A stretch of 64,000 nt of DNA, taken from Streptomyces sp. LBL. Lineage in GTDB: Bacteria > Actinomycetota > Actinomycetes > Streptomycetales > Streptomycetaceae. The notes below the pieces were generated by a model. It ran no database searches, was not told the DNA's origin, and saw nothing but the letters and a program-made list of their open reading frames with translations. Positions 25,249 through 33,037 of the stretch are shown here, one piece after another. The stretch covers positions 62,001-126,000 of the forward strand of contig NZ_JARXYX010000003.1 in the NCBI RefSeq assembly GCF_029893585.1, in the 5' to 3' direction. Within the stretch, counting starts at the first letter, position 1; each line of letters opens with the position of its first letter. The translations under genes and the position numbers were made by a program.

Positions 25249-25743
25249 TCAGCGCCGCGCCACCACCCGCAGGGTCCGGACGGACGAGTCGGCCGCGTCG
25301 GGGATCAGGACACCGTGTTCGACGCCGCTGCGCAGGTGGTCGAGGACCTCGTCGTTGATCACCTCACCGGGCGCGAGGACGGGCACGCCAGGAGGGTACG
25401 GACTGATCATCTCCGCGGCGATCCGTCCCGCGGACGCTCGGCCGGCACGTGATCCACCTCGGCGAAGAACGCCTCGCGCGGCAGCATGGCCTGCTCCAGC
25501 TCCAGCTCCAGCTCCAGCTCCAGCTCCAGCGATCACGGACTTGTGCGCGTTGCGCGACAGCAACAGCTTCTCGCCGGGGCCGGCCACGGCCGGCATGGCG
25601 GTCTTCACCGACAGGGAGCTGCCGCACGGGGAGAAGAACGCCTGCTCGGCGCCGACCGCGTCCGCCATCAGCTCCTGGGCCCGGCTGAGCACGCGCTGGG
25701 ACTGGCGCCGGTCGTCCAGCCCGTTGAGGGACAGGACGTCCGA
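25249..25743 (-). pseudogene. Orn/Lys/Arg decarboxylase remnant with internal deletion and frameshift
   Basis: The right part encodes an N-terminal decarboxylase piece: [39 protein letters not shown] and [13 protein letters not shown]. The left part encodes the C-terminal piece: [20 protein letters not shown] and [19 protein letters not shown]. Several hundred codons between them, including the PLP lysine, are gone. At the junction is a run of CTCCAG hexamers (about 25495-25530). A different frame just beyond the run reads [19 protein letters not shown], so a frameshift also exists. The gene is dead. Its true 5' end is replaced at 25743 by the Nudix fragment. Confidence 0.85.
25495..25530 (+). 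repeat. CTCCAG hexanucleotide microsatellite
   Basis: About six perfect tandem copies of CTCCAG lie inside the decarboxylase remnant, at the exact junction of its N- and C-terminal parts. Read on the minus strand, they encode Gly-Ala in one frame and Glu-Leu in another. Confidence 0.85.
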
Positions 25744-25750
25744 GCGAGAG

Positions 25751-25912
25751 CCGGCCGACCAGCCCGGCGAACGGGTCGGCGACTGGCGCTGGTTCGCGCT
25801 CGACCGGCTGCCGGAGAACCTGTTCGTGTGCAGCGCCCAGGGCCTCACCGCATGGCGCCCGGCCCTGCCCAACGACCACACGCCGGCCCACTTCACCCCG
25901 TACTCCCCCTGA
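25751..25912 (+). pseudogene. Nudix hydrolase C-terminal remnant
   Basis: A plus-strand stretch ends at TGA 25910-25912 and encodes [20 protein letters not shown] and CLTAWR-like QGLTAWRP, then [12 protein letters not shown]. This is the usual tail of small actinomycete Nudix proteins (…W.WF.ldaLP.nlf…s…L…w). The Nudix box (GX5EX7REUXEEXGU) is absent. The fragment meets the decarboxylase remnant head to head near 25745, so a single rearrangement probably truncated both. Confidence 0.7.
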
Positions 25913-25941
25913 CCGCCCCTACGCCTGCACCCCGCTCACAG

Positions 25942-25975
25942 CCTCCCCCGCGCTGCGCTCGGGGGCATGAGGGAG
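25942..25975. repeat. interspersed CTCCCCC...GGGGGCAT hairpin element
   Basis: CTCCCCCGCGCTGCGCTCGG followed by GGGCATGAGGGAG forms a GC-rich hairpin. It is related to the elements found inside two acyl-CoA dehydrogenase genes further right. Here it is intergenic. Confidence 0.5.
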
Positions 25976-26088
25976 TACGTTTCCTCACCCGTTCGCGCCT
26001 CGTAGGCACGTAGACATCGCGCCGGTCACCGTCCTCTGGTGCACTTCCCCTGAGTCCTGGGAGAGTTGACGAGACATCAGGGAGAATC

Positions 26089-27327
26089 GTGACGCGTCGT
26101 CAAAGACGGTTCGGGGCGGGCAGAGACGTACTGGCGTTGCTGGCGGCACTCGGCACACTGGCCGGTGCGGCCCTGGTGGGGGCGGCACCGGCCGGCGCCG
26201 TACCGGACCGGACCGGACTCGCTCCGGGCGTGGGGTACGAGGAGTTCGACCTCCCGGCGGCCGGCCGGGTGGCCCACGCCCATGTGCTGAGCGTCGACCT
26301 GCGTGATCCGCGGGTACGCCTCGATCTGCTGTATCCGGGGGCGGTGGCCGCGCGCTCCCCCGTCTCCGGGATGGCCGACGCGGCCGGGGCCGTGGCAGGG
26401 GTCAACGGCGACTTCTTCAACATCACCGAGACCCAGCACCCCGGCGTCGAGGCCACGGGCGCGACCGTGGGCCCGGCCGTCGCGCGCGGCCACGCTCTCA
26501 AGGCGGCGGTGCCGAACGGCCAGCGCTTCGGTCCTGCCCTGCCGCCGGGCACCGGCACCGAGGACGTGATCGGCGTGGGCGTGGACCGGCGGGCCCGGCT
26601 GGACACCCTCGCCCTCGATGGTTCGGTCCGTACGCCCGCGGGCCGGCTGCCGCTCGGCGGGCTGAACCAGTACGCGCTGCCGGAGGGCTCCATCGGCGCG
26701 TACACCTCCGACTGGGGAAGCGTCTCCCGGGTGCGCGCCACCTGCGGCACGGACACCGACCGGGCCGCTCCGTGCAGCACCGACACCTACGAGGTGACGG
26801 TCCGTCACCACCGCGTCGTGTCGATGTCCGACGCTCCCGGCAGCGGTCCCATCGCCGCGGGAACCACCGTGCTGGTGGGCCGCGAGGCGGGCGCGCGGCA
26901 GCTGCGGACGTTCTTCGCGGGCGAGCCGGTGACGGTGCGCCACCGGCTGGTGGCGTCCGCGTCCCGGATCCCGTACCGCTTCGCGCTCGGCGGCTATCCG
27001 GTCCTGCGGGGCGGACAGCCCCTGCCGGGCCTCGACGACCGGACCGCGGCCGTGCGCACCGCCGTGGGCGTCGGGGACGGCGGACGACGTCTGCTGCTGC
27101 TCGCGCTCGACGGGGCGCCCGAGTACCGCGGCGGCCTGACCATCGCCGAAGTCGCCGGCGCCATGCGAGGGTTGGGTTCGACGGACGCCTTCAGTCTGGA
27201 CGGCGGCGGATCGACGACGCTCGTCGCCCGGGAGCCGGGCGCGAGTGCCGTCACCGTCCGCAACCATCCCTCCGGCGGTGCGGAACGGCCCGTTTCGAAC
27301 GGCATCGGGGTCTTCACGACCCCGTGA
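26089..27327 (+). CDS. secreted phosphodiester glycosidase family protein (NAGPA/DUF2233)
   Basis: 412 residues from GTG 26089, behind AGGGAG. The N-terminus has an Arg-rich n-region, a hydrophobic core (DVLALLAALGTLAGAALVGA) and an APAGA cleavage site, so it is exported. The C-terminal roughly 120 residues carry the phosphodiester glycosidase (uncovering-enzyme-like) pattern: RTAVGVGDGGRRLLLLALDG, TIAEVAGAMRGLGSTDAFSL, DGGGSTTLV and NGIGVF. An earlier VAGVNGDFFN matches the same family. Members cleave GlcNAc-1-phosphodiester bonds or act on exopolysaccharide and wall polymers. It stands alone; the next gene is convergent. Confidence 0.88.
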   Translation: MTRRQRRFGAGRDVLALLAALGTLAGAALVGAAPAGAVPDRTGLAPGVGYEEFDLPAAGRVAHAHVLSVDLRDPRVRLDLLYPGAVAARSPVSGMADAAGAVAGVNGDFFNITETQHPGVEATGATVGPAVARGHALKAAVPNGQRFGPALPPGTGTEDVIGVGVDRRARLDTLALDGSVRTPAGRLPLGGLNQYALPEGSIGAYTSDWGSVSRVRATCGTDTDRAAPCSTDTYEVTVRHHRVVSMSDAPGSGPIAAGTTVLVGREAGARQLRTFFAGEPVTVRHRLVASASRIPYRFALGGYPVLRGGQPLPGLDDRTAAVRTAVGVGDGGRRLLLLALDGAPEYRGGLTIAEVAGAMRGLGSTDAFSLDGGGSTTLVAREPGASAVTVRNHPSGGAERPVSNGIGVFTTP

Positions 27328-27330
27328 CGC

Positions 27331-27525
27331 TCATGGTCTGAGGGTGCTGACGATGTCCGCCGTCGCCGTCAGACCGCTGGTGATGCTGGGTGCGATGTTC
27401 GTCCCGGCCAGACAGAAGCCGAGCAGCAGGCACACCAGCCCGTGGGAGAACTTCAGCTGGCCGCTGCGCAGGAAGATCACCGCCAGGATCGCCAGTAGCA
27501 GCACCACAGAGAGGGAAATCGCCAT
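27331..27525 (-). CDS. small two-TM membrane protein
   Basis: 64 residues from ATG 27525, behind GGAGGAGG. It has two hydrophobic segments: about 3-20 (ISLSVVLLLAILAVIFLRS) and 28-45 (HGLVCLLLGFCLAGTNIA). A short polar tail (SITSGLTATADIVSTL) follows. I recognise it as a type common in Streptomyces without a named family. The stop lies 3 bp from the end of the convergent glycosidase gene, so transcripts of the two overlap. Confidence 0.75.
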   Translation of the reverse strand: MAISLSVVLLLAILAVIFLRSGQLKFSHGLVCLLLGFCLAGTNIAPSITSGLTATADIVSTLRP

Positions 27526-27640
27526 CGTCAGCCTCCTCCACCACGCCGCCATGTCCGGTTCACGGCGTTCGGCCGCAAGTGTGGCGTAGTGGAGGGTTCG
27601 TCCGGGCAGCTGACCTGTCCTCCGAACGTGTGGTGTCTGC

Positions 27641-27692
27641 GCCTGCCGGTGGGCGTCCAGGAAGGCGCCTACCGGTGGGCGTCCAGGAAGGC
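27641..27692 (-). repeat. 26-bp tandem duplication spanning the stop of the PLC/GDPD-like gene
   Basis: Copies 27641-27666 and 27667-27692 differ at one base. The inner copy contains the gene's last codons (AFLDAHR) and TAG stop. In the outer copy the stop is CAG. It is a duplication of the gene's 3' end; the outer copy lies after the stop. Confidence 0.8.
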
Positions 27693-28526
27693 CTCCAGTC
27701 CCGCGAGGTCGTCGGTGTTGAGGTGGTCGACGTCGGCGGCGAGCAGTTCGGCCCACAGCGCGTCCCGGGCGGGGCCCGCCACGTCCGGGGTGGCCCAGAA
27801 CCGCACCTTCTGCCCGCGGGAGTGCGCGGCCCGGATGATGCCCCGCAGCTTCTGCCGCTCGGCGTCGGGGAAGGCGCCGACGCCCAGCCAGGTGAAGTTC
27901 AGCGTCCAGTTGTCGCTGATGAGCGGGACGAAGGAGGCGGGGGCCGAGGTGCCGAGGTCGGTGAGCCGGCCGTCGTAGAAGGCACGCCGTACGGTCTGGG
28001 CCTCCATGGGCGTACGGGCCGCGCGGTCGCCGGAGATGACGGCGGTGACCGGCCCGGGCAGCACCCGTCCGTGCGCGTAGGTCGTGAACAGGTGCGGGTA
28101 GCGCTTCAGGTGACGGTCGAGTTCGAGGTACGTCGACGAGCCCTCGGTCTTGATGTCGACCAGAAGCTGCGACGGCCGACGGTGACCCCGGTACACGGAA
28201 CCGTGGTTGGCCCGGACGCGGGCGGCCAGCGGCTCGAGGTAGAGGGATTCGAGGGTGCGCTTCGGGTCGAGGTCGACCGGGTCGTGGGCGACGAGGAGCT
28301 GGTCACCGACCAGGTAGATGTCGGCCTCGACGCTGCCGAAGCGGTGGTCGAGGGCGTCGAGGAGGGGGCGCGGATGCTCGTAGTCGTTGTGCGCGTGGGC
28401 ACGCCACAACGGCCGTGGGCGGTGCCTGCGTTCGCCGGCGAGCGCGTCGGCGGCGGGCAGGGCGACGGCGCCCGCGAGGGCGGCACCGAGGGTCGTGAGG
28501 GCTCTGCGGCGGGTGGTGAGGGCCAT
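27669..28526 (-). CDS. secreted PI-PLC/glycerophosphodiester phosphodiesterase-like protein
   Basis: 285 residues from ATG 28526, behind GGGAGG. The N-terminus TTRRRALTTLGAALAGAVAL is a twin-arginine-type signal. The mature part begins near a catalytic-looking RAHAHNDYEHPRPLLDALDH, then SVEADIYLVGDQLLVAHDP, SQLLVDIKTEG and KVRFWATPD. These are the TIM-barrel phosphodiesterase signatures shared by GDPD and the fungal Aim6/PI-PLC-like group, with His and Glu/Asp for metal-assisted cleavage of phosphodiesters. Expected location: outside the membrane. Its last codons are duplicated in tandem beyond the stop. Confidence 0.88.
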   Translation of the reverse strand: MALTTRRRALTTLGAALAGAVALPAADALAGERRHRPRPLWRAHAHNDYEHPRPLLDALDHRFGSVEADIYLVGDQLLVAHDPVDLDPKRTLESLYLEPLAARVRANHGSVYRGHRRPSQLLVDIKTEGSSTYLELDRHLKRYPHLFTTYAHGRVLPGPVTAVISGDRAARTPMEAQTVRRAFYDGRLTDLGTSAPASFVPLISDNWTLNFTWLGVGAFPDAERQKLRGIIRAAHSRGQKVRFWATPDVAGPARDALWAELLAADVDHLNTDDLAGLEAFLDAHR

Positions 28527-28654
28527 GCTCTGCCTCCCTGGTAGGCCGTACGGGAACGCTGCGAGTATGCAATCCGTACGGCCCCTGGGTGCAGGCCCGG
28601 GAGAGGAGTTGGCCGGACTGCCGCTGCCCGTTCATCTCCTCCGCGCGAGGCACA

Positions 28655-28690
28655 CGAAAAGGCCCGCCCCAGGTCGGGCGGGCTTTCCCG
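28655..28690 (-). terminator. hairpin with T-run after the fadE operon
   Basis: Arms GCCCGCCC (28662-28669) and GGGCGGGC (28676-28683) lie about 15 bp past the last gene of the minus-strand operon. On that strand the stem is followed by CTTTTCG, a short U tract, so this is a good intrinsic terminator. Confidence 0.75.
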
Positions 28691-28698
28691 GGTGAACG

Positions 28699-29781
28699 TC
28701 AGGGAGCTTGGAGGTCGACCAGTTCGGCCACCGTCTCCCGGTGGGCGCCGGCCGTGCCGTAGGCGATCGAGTCGGCCTTGGCACGCTTCAGGTGCAGCTG
28801 GACCGGGTGCTCCCACGTCATGCCGATGCCGCCGTGCAGTTGCAGGGCCTCCTCGGCGGCCCGGACGGCGACGGGTGCCGCGTAGGCATGGGCGACGGCG
28901 ACCGCCACGTCGACGTCCTCGCCGGTCGTGAGCGCGTCCGCCGCGTTGCGGGCCGCCGCGCGCAGGTGGACGACGTCCAGCCAGAGCTGGGCGAGCCGGT
29001 GCTTGAGTGCCTGGAAGCCGCCGACGGGCCGGTTGAACTGCTTGCGCTCCTTGAGGTAGCGGACGGTCTCGGTCAACGACCATTCGGCGAGGCCGAGTTG
29101 CTCGGAGGCGAGCAGTCCGGCCCCGGTGCGCAGGGCCCGGCGTACGGCCGGTTCGGCGTCGCCGATCCGGCGGGCCCGAGCCCCGTCGAGGGTGACGGCG
29201 GCGAGCGGCCGGGTCAGGTCCAGGGGCACCTGCGGGGTGACGGTCACGGCGTCCGCCTCGACGATGTACAGCCCGCCGTCCGCGGCCGGAACGAGCAGGA
29301 CGTCGGCGATTGCCGCGTCCGCGATGCCGGTCAACTCCCCGTGGAGCGTGCCGTTTTCCGGTCGTACTGCCTTGAAGGCGCCGCCCGGAGCCACGTGCAG
29401 TCCGACCGCGAGGGCGCCGACGGTCCGGCCCGAAGCCAGCTCGGCCAGCAGGTCGTCGGTCCCGCACGCGAGCAGGGCCTCGGTGGCGACGACGGCGCTG
29501 GTGAGGTACGGCACGGGGGCGACGGACCGCCCCAACTCCTCCAGGACGACGGCGGCTTCGCGGTGGGTGGCGCCCTGGCCGCCCTGCGCCTCGGGCACCA
29601 GCAGCCCGGCGAGGCCCATGCCCTCGGTGAGCGCCTTCCACGTCTCGCGGTCGTGGGGCGTGTCCGACTCGGTCCGGGCGATCACGCCCGCCGGGTCGCA
29701 GTGGTCGGTGAGCAGGTCGCGGACGGCGGCGCGGAGGGCGTCTTCCTCCTCCGCGTACAGAAGGTCGGGCTCGGTGCTCAT
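28699..29781 (-). CDS. acyl-CoA dehydrogenase, beta-type subunit of a FadE pair
   Basis: 360 residues from ATG 29781. The fold is visible as ALRAAVRDLLTDHCDPAGVI at the N-terminus, the central LVPEAQGGQGATHREAAVVL, and the C-terminal GGFQALKHRLAQLWLDVVHL and LHGGIGMTWEHPVQLHLKR. It is shorter than classical FadE enzymes. Its start overlaps the stop of the 405-residue FadE by 4 nt. Adjacent, coupled long/short FadE pairs in actinomycetes commonly form alpha2-beta2 enzymes (FadE28-FadE29 type) that oxidise bulky or unusual acyl-CoAs such as steroid side chains. The substrate here is unknown. FAD-dependent oxidation at C2-C3 is expected. Confidence 0.9.
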   Translation of the reverse strand: MSTEPDLLYAEEEDALRAAVRDLLTDHCDPAGVIARTESDTPHDRETWKALTEGMGLAGLLVPEAQGGQGATHREAAVVLEELGRSVAPVPYLTSAVVATEALLACGTDDLLAELASGRTVGALAVGLHVAPGGAFKAVRPENGTLHGELTGIADAAIADVLLVPAADGGLYIVEADAVTVTPQVPLDLTRPLAAVTLDGARARRIGDAEPAVRRALRTGAGLLASEQLGLAEWSLTETVRYLKERKQFNRPVGGFQALKHRLAQLWLDVVHLRAAARNAADALTTGEDVDVAVAVAHAYAAPVAVRAAEEALQLHGGIGMTWEHPVQLHLKRAKADSIAYGTAGAHRETVAELVDLQAP

Positions 29782-30995
29782 CGGGCGAGGTCCTTCCAGG
29801 CGACGTCCTTGTCGGTGCGCGGCTCGGCGGGCAGACCCAGGACGCGCTCGGCGACGATGTTCAGCAGGACCTCGCTGGTCCCGCCCTCGATGCTGTTGCC
29901 CTTGGAGCGCAGGTAGCGGTAACCGGCGTCCCGACCGGTGAAGTCGACCAGCTCAGGTCGGCGCATGGTCCAGTCGTCGTACAACAGGCCCTCCTCGCCG
30001 AGGAGTTCGACCTCCAGGCCGCTGATCTCCTGGTTGAGGCGGGCGAACGCCAGCTTCATGCCGGCGCCCTCGGGGCCGGGCTGGCCGACGACCATCTGCT
30101 GGCGCAGGCGTTCGCCGGTGAGGCGGGCGACCTCGGCCTCGACCCACAGCTTCAGCAGCCGCTGGTGCAGGTCGTGGGTGCGCAGCTCGGGCCGTTCGCG
30201 CCAGGTCCTGGCGACCGGGCCGATCATCCCGCCCTCGCGGGGCAGCCGCATGCCGCCGATGGCGACGCGTTCGTTGTTCAGCGTGGTCTGGGCGACCCGC
30301 CAGCCGTCGCCGACCTCACCGAGGCGCCGGGAGTCGGGGATGCGGACGTCGGTGAGGAAGACCTCGTTGAACTCGGCCTCGCCGGTGATCTGGCGCAGCG
30401 GCCGAACCTCGACGCCGGGGTCGGTCATGTCGCAGATGAAGTACGTGATGCCCCGGTGCTTGGGCACGTCCGGGTCGGTGCGGGCGATGAGGATTGCCCA
30501 GCGGGCGAGGTGGGCGCTGGACGTCCACACCTTCTGCCCGTTGACGACCCATTCTCCCCCACTCTCGGCTTCGCTCGAGCGGGAGGGGCCCCCATCCGCA
30601 CGGACGGCCCGCGTCCCGAGCGCCGCGAGGTCGGATCCGGCGCCGGGCTCGCTGAACAGCTGGCACCAGACCTCCTCCCCCACCCACAGAGACCGCAGAT
30701 ACCGCTCCTTCTGCTCCTGGGTACCGAAGGCGAGGATCGTCGGCGCGGCCATTCCCAGGCCGATGCCGATGCGCCGTGGGTCGTTGTCGGGGGCTCCGGC
30801 GGCCTCCAGATCCGCGTCCACGACGGCCTGGAGGGAGCGCGGGGCTCCGAGGCCACCGAGGCCTTCGGGGTAGTGCACCCAGGCGAGTCCGGCGTCGAAC
30901 CGGGCCTTGAGGAAGTCGAGTCGGTCGGTGTCGGCGGGCGGGCAGGCAGCCAGCAACTGTGCGGTGCGGCGCTTGAGTTCGGCTGCGTCGGTCAT
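29778..30995 (-). CDS. acyl-CoA dehydrogenase, alpha-type subunit, with repeat-derived insertion
   Basis: 405 residues from ATG 30995. FadE motifs: YPEGLGGLGAPRSLQAV, LFSEPGAGSDLAALGTRAV, WVVNGQKVWTSSAHLARW, FNEVFLTDVRIPD and, at the C-terminus, SIEGGTSEVLLNIVAERVLG. Between GTRAVRAD and WVVNGQ is an extra GGPSRSSEAESGGE, encoded by a hairpin repeat at about 30553-30596. Relatives have only a short loop here, just before the FAD-binding strand. It is coupled by ATGA overlaps to the quinone reductase upstream and to the 360-residue FadE downstream, forming one operon. Confidence 0.9.
   Translation of the reverse strand: MTDAAELKRRTAQLLAACPPADTDRLDFLKARFDAGLAWVHYPEGLGGLGAPRSLQAVVDADLEAAGAPDNDPRRIGIGLGMAAPTILAFGTQEQKERYLRSLWVGEEVWCQLFSEPGAGSDLAALGTRAVRADGGPSRSSEAESGGEWVVNGQKVWTSSAHLARWAILIARTDPDVPKHRGITYFICDMTDPGVEVRPLRQITGEAEFNEVFLTDVRIPDSRRLGEVGDGWRVAQTTLNNERVAIGGMRLPREGGMIGPVARTWRERPELRTHDLHQRLLKLWVEAEVARLTGERLRQQMVVGQPGPEGAGMKLAFARLNQEISGLEVELLGEEGLLYDDWTMRRPELVDFTGRDAGYRYLRSKGNSIEGGTSEVLLNIVAERVLGLPAEPRTDKDVAWKDLAR
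30553..30596. repeat. hairpin repeat element inside the fadE gene
   Basis: CTCCCCCACTCTCGGCTTCG ... CTCGAGCGGGAGGGGCCCCC: an interspersed-repeat-like hairpin. It lies in frame and adds about 14 residues to the FadE protein. A sister element is at 37406-37455 and a third intergenic one at 25942. Confidence 0.65.
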
Positions 30996-31969
30996 GCCGC
31001 CGCCTCTTCCGTGAGGCCGGGAACGACGACGACCCGTCCGGTCGTCACACCGTCCCCGACCCGCTGCACGGCGGCCGCGGCCCCGCTCAGCGGCACCCGC
31101 TCGCTCACCAGCGGCTTGATCGCGCCCCGGGCCGCCAGTTCGGTGAGCTGCTCGTGGCAGTGCTGGACCAGCTTCGGGTTCTTGGTGTTGTACAGCCCCC
31201 AGTGCAGGCCGAGGATCGCGTAGTTCTTCACCAGGGCGTGGTTGAGCGACGGGCCGGGGATCGTGCCGCTCGCGAAGCCGACGACGACGATCCGGCCCTC
31301 GAAGGCCACAACCTTGGTCGACTGTGTGTAGGCCTCGCCGCCGACCGGGTCGTAGACCACGTCGGCGCCCCGGCCTCCGGTGGCTTCCTTCACGGCGCCG
31401 ACGACGTCCTCGCTCCGCCGGTCGATCACCACGTCACAGCCCAGTTCCCGGGCGACAGCGGCCTTGTCGGCGCCGCCGACGACACCGATCACCCTCGCTC
31501 CGGCCGCCTTCCCGAGCTGCACGGCCGCGCTGCCGACCCCTCCGGCGGCGGCGTGGACGAGCAGCGTCTCGCCGGCTTCCAGGCGGGCCCGCCGGTGCAG
31601 ACCGAACCAGCCCGTCTGGTAGCCGATGTGCAGGGCCGCCGCCTCGGCGTCGTCCAGCGAGTCGGGGGCGGGCAGCAGGGCGGCCGAGTCCGCGACGGCG
31701 TATTCGGCGAAACCGCCGTACGGCAGCGCGGGGTTGGCGATGACCCGGCGGCCGTCCTCCGTCTCGCCGCAGATCTCCACGCCCGGCGTGAACGGCAGCG
31801 GCGGCCGGACCTGGTAGTGGCCGCGGGCCATCAGCACGTCCGGGAAGTTGATGTTCGCCGCGCGCACCTTCAGCAGGACCTGGCCGTCACCGGGCGTGGG
31901 CCGCGCCACGTCCTCCAGACGCATCACCTCGCCCGGTTCGCCGTTCTCGTGCACGTGCCATGCCTGCAT
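30992..31969 (-). CDS. NADPH:quinone oxidoreductase-like MDR enzyme
   Basis: 325 residues from ATG 31969, behind GGAGG. It is a zinc-free MDR of the quinone-oxidoreductase class: MARGHYQVRPPLPFTPGVEICG near the N-terminus, the nucleotide motif LLVHAAAGGVGSAAVQLGKAAGA, and GGRGADVVYDPVGGEAY. No zinc-binding cysteines are present. It may reduce quinones or enoyl thioesters. Position as first gene of the qor-fadE-fadE operon, overlapping fadE by 4 nt, suggests a role in the same acyl-CoA pathway, either as enoyl reductase or as electron recycler. An AAGCG/CGCTT operator-like site lies about 50 bp upstream. Confidence 0.9.
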   Translation of the reverse strand: MQAWHVHENGEPGEVMRLEDVARPTPGDGQVLLKVRAANINFPDVLMARGHYQVRPPLPFTPGVEICGETEDGRRVIANPALPYGGFAEYAVADSAALLPAPDSLDDAEAAALHIGYQTGWFGLHRRARLEAGETLLVHAAAGGVGSAAVQLGKAAGARVIGVVGGADKAAVARELGCDVVIDRRSEDVVGAVKEATGGRGADVVYDPVGGEAYTQSTKVVAFEGRIVVVGFASGTIPGPSLNHALVKNYAILGLHWGLYNTKNPKLVQHCHEQLTELAARGAIKPLVSERVPLSGAAAAVQRVGDGVTTGRVVVVPGLTEEAAA

Positions 31970-32015
31970 GCGGGGCCTCCACGGGACTGCTTCGTCTGAC
32001 CGGGTTCCCTCGCAT

Positions 32016-32032
32016 ACTAAGCGGTCGCTTGT
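32016..32032 (-). promoter_or_regulatory. AAGCG-n2-CGCTT palindrome, fadE operon operator candidate
   Basis: ACTAAGCGGTCGCTTGT, with 5-bp perfect inner arms, lies about 47 bp upstream of the qor start. Similar AAGCG..CGCTT sites precede acyl-CoA dehydrogenase operons controlled by TetR-type regulators. No such regulator is adjacent here; the neighbour is XRE-cupin. Confidence 0.45.
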
Positions 32033-32108
32033 CGTCAGGGAACAGTAATCAGGGACAGCAACCCGGGACAGCGCGATCCGGTACAGCATCCGGGAACTGT
32101 CGGACGCC

Positions 32109-32690
32109 TCACGACCGCTTGGGCCGCGCCCGTACGTGCATCCGCTCCCCCTGCGGCCCGAAGAGGCTGAGGAACTCCGCCGGCCCCTCCCCCGTCGACC
32201 CGAACCAGTGCGGCACCCGGGTGTCGAACTCGACGGCCTCCCCGGCCACCAGGACGGCATCCTGCCCGCCCAGCACCAGCCGGAGCCGCCCCGCCAGCAC
32301 GTACAGCCACTCGTAGCCCTCGTGCGTCCGCAGCTCCGGTTCCTCGTTTCCCGGCGGCACGAGCACCTTGAAGGCCTGGAGCCCGCCGGGCTGCCGGGTG
32401 AGCGGCCAGTAGGTGCGCCCGTGCCGGGAGATCGGCGCGGTCCGCACCCGCGGATCGCGCACCGGCGGAGCGCCCACCACATCGTCCAGCGCCACCTCGT
32501 GGGCCCGCGCGATCGGCAGCAGCAGCTCCAGGCTGGGCCTGCGCAGGCCCGACTCCAGCCGGGACAGCGTGCTCACCGAGATGCCGGTCACCTCGGACAG
32601 CCCGGCCAGGGTCGCGCCCCGCTCCTTGCGGATCCGCCGCAGTCGCGGGCCGACCTCCGCGAGCACCTCGCCCATGTCGTCGTCACTCAT
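32109..32690 (-). CDS. XRE-cupin transcriptional regulator
   Basis: 193 residues from ATG 32690. An XRE helix-turn-helix lies at about 14-68 (LRRIRKERGATLAGLSEVTG, STLSRLESGLRRPSLELLL). A C-terminal cupin lies at about 110-185 (ELRTHEGYEWLYVLAGRLRL, LVAGEAVEFDTRVPHWFGS). Such regulators bind a small ligand, often an amino acid, polyamine or thioester-pathway intermediate, in the cupin. The gene lies upstream of and co-oriented with the qor-fadE-fadE operon, 139 bp away, so it may regulate that operon. Confidence 0.92.
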   Translation of the reverse strand: MSDDDMGEVLAEVGPRLRRIRKERGATLAGLSEVTGISVSTLSRLESGLRRPSLELLLPIARAHEVALDDVVGAPPVRDPRVRTAPISRHGRTYWPLTRQPGGLQAFKVLVPPGNEEPELRTHEGYEWLYVLAGRLRLVLGGQDAVLVAGEAVEFDTRVPHWFGSTGEGPAEFLSLFGPQGERMHVRARPKRS

Positions 32691-32769
32691 GAGGTCATTG
32701 CAGTTTCGGCAAACACCTTTGTCAATGCCGCGGGGGACGAGGGACCGTCGTCGTGGAGGTGGTCACCCA

Positions 32770-32999
32770 TTGACCGAGAAGTACGAAGTGATCGTGGTCG
32801 GAGGCCGTACGGCGGGGCTGTCCGCCGCGCTGGTCCTCGGGCGCGCCCGGCGCCACACGCTGGTCGTCGACGCCGGTGAGCCTCGCAACGCGCCCTCGGC
32901 ACACGGATACGGTCGGGCGCCACGATCGACGGCGACCTGCTGATGGCGGACCTCGACACGGCCGTCCGGAGGGAGACCGCCCGCGCCGCCCGGACGTAG
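32770..32999 (+). pseudogene. FAD/NAD(P)-oxidoreductase remnant (thioredoxin-reductase-like)
   Basis: Starting at TTG 32770, the frame gives YEVIVVGGRTAGLSAALVLG, then TLVVDAGEPRNAPSAHGYG: the FAD-binding start of a thioredoxin-reductase-like protein. The GxGxxG motif is altered to GGRTAG. After about 45 codons, in another frame, it reads ATIDGDLLMADLDTAVR, the typical C-terminal end (NAD-binding part and CxxC lost), stopping at 32997-32999. About 250 codons are missing between. It is clearly a deletion remnant. Confidence 0.75.
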
Positions 33000-33037
33000 C
33001 GGGTGTGGACCGCCCGCCTCCGGTGCACCATGGCTGC

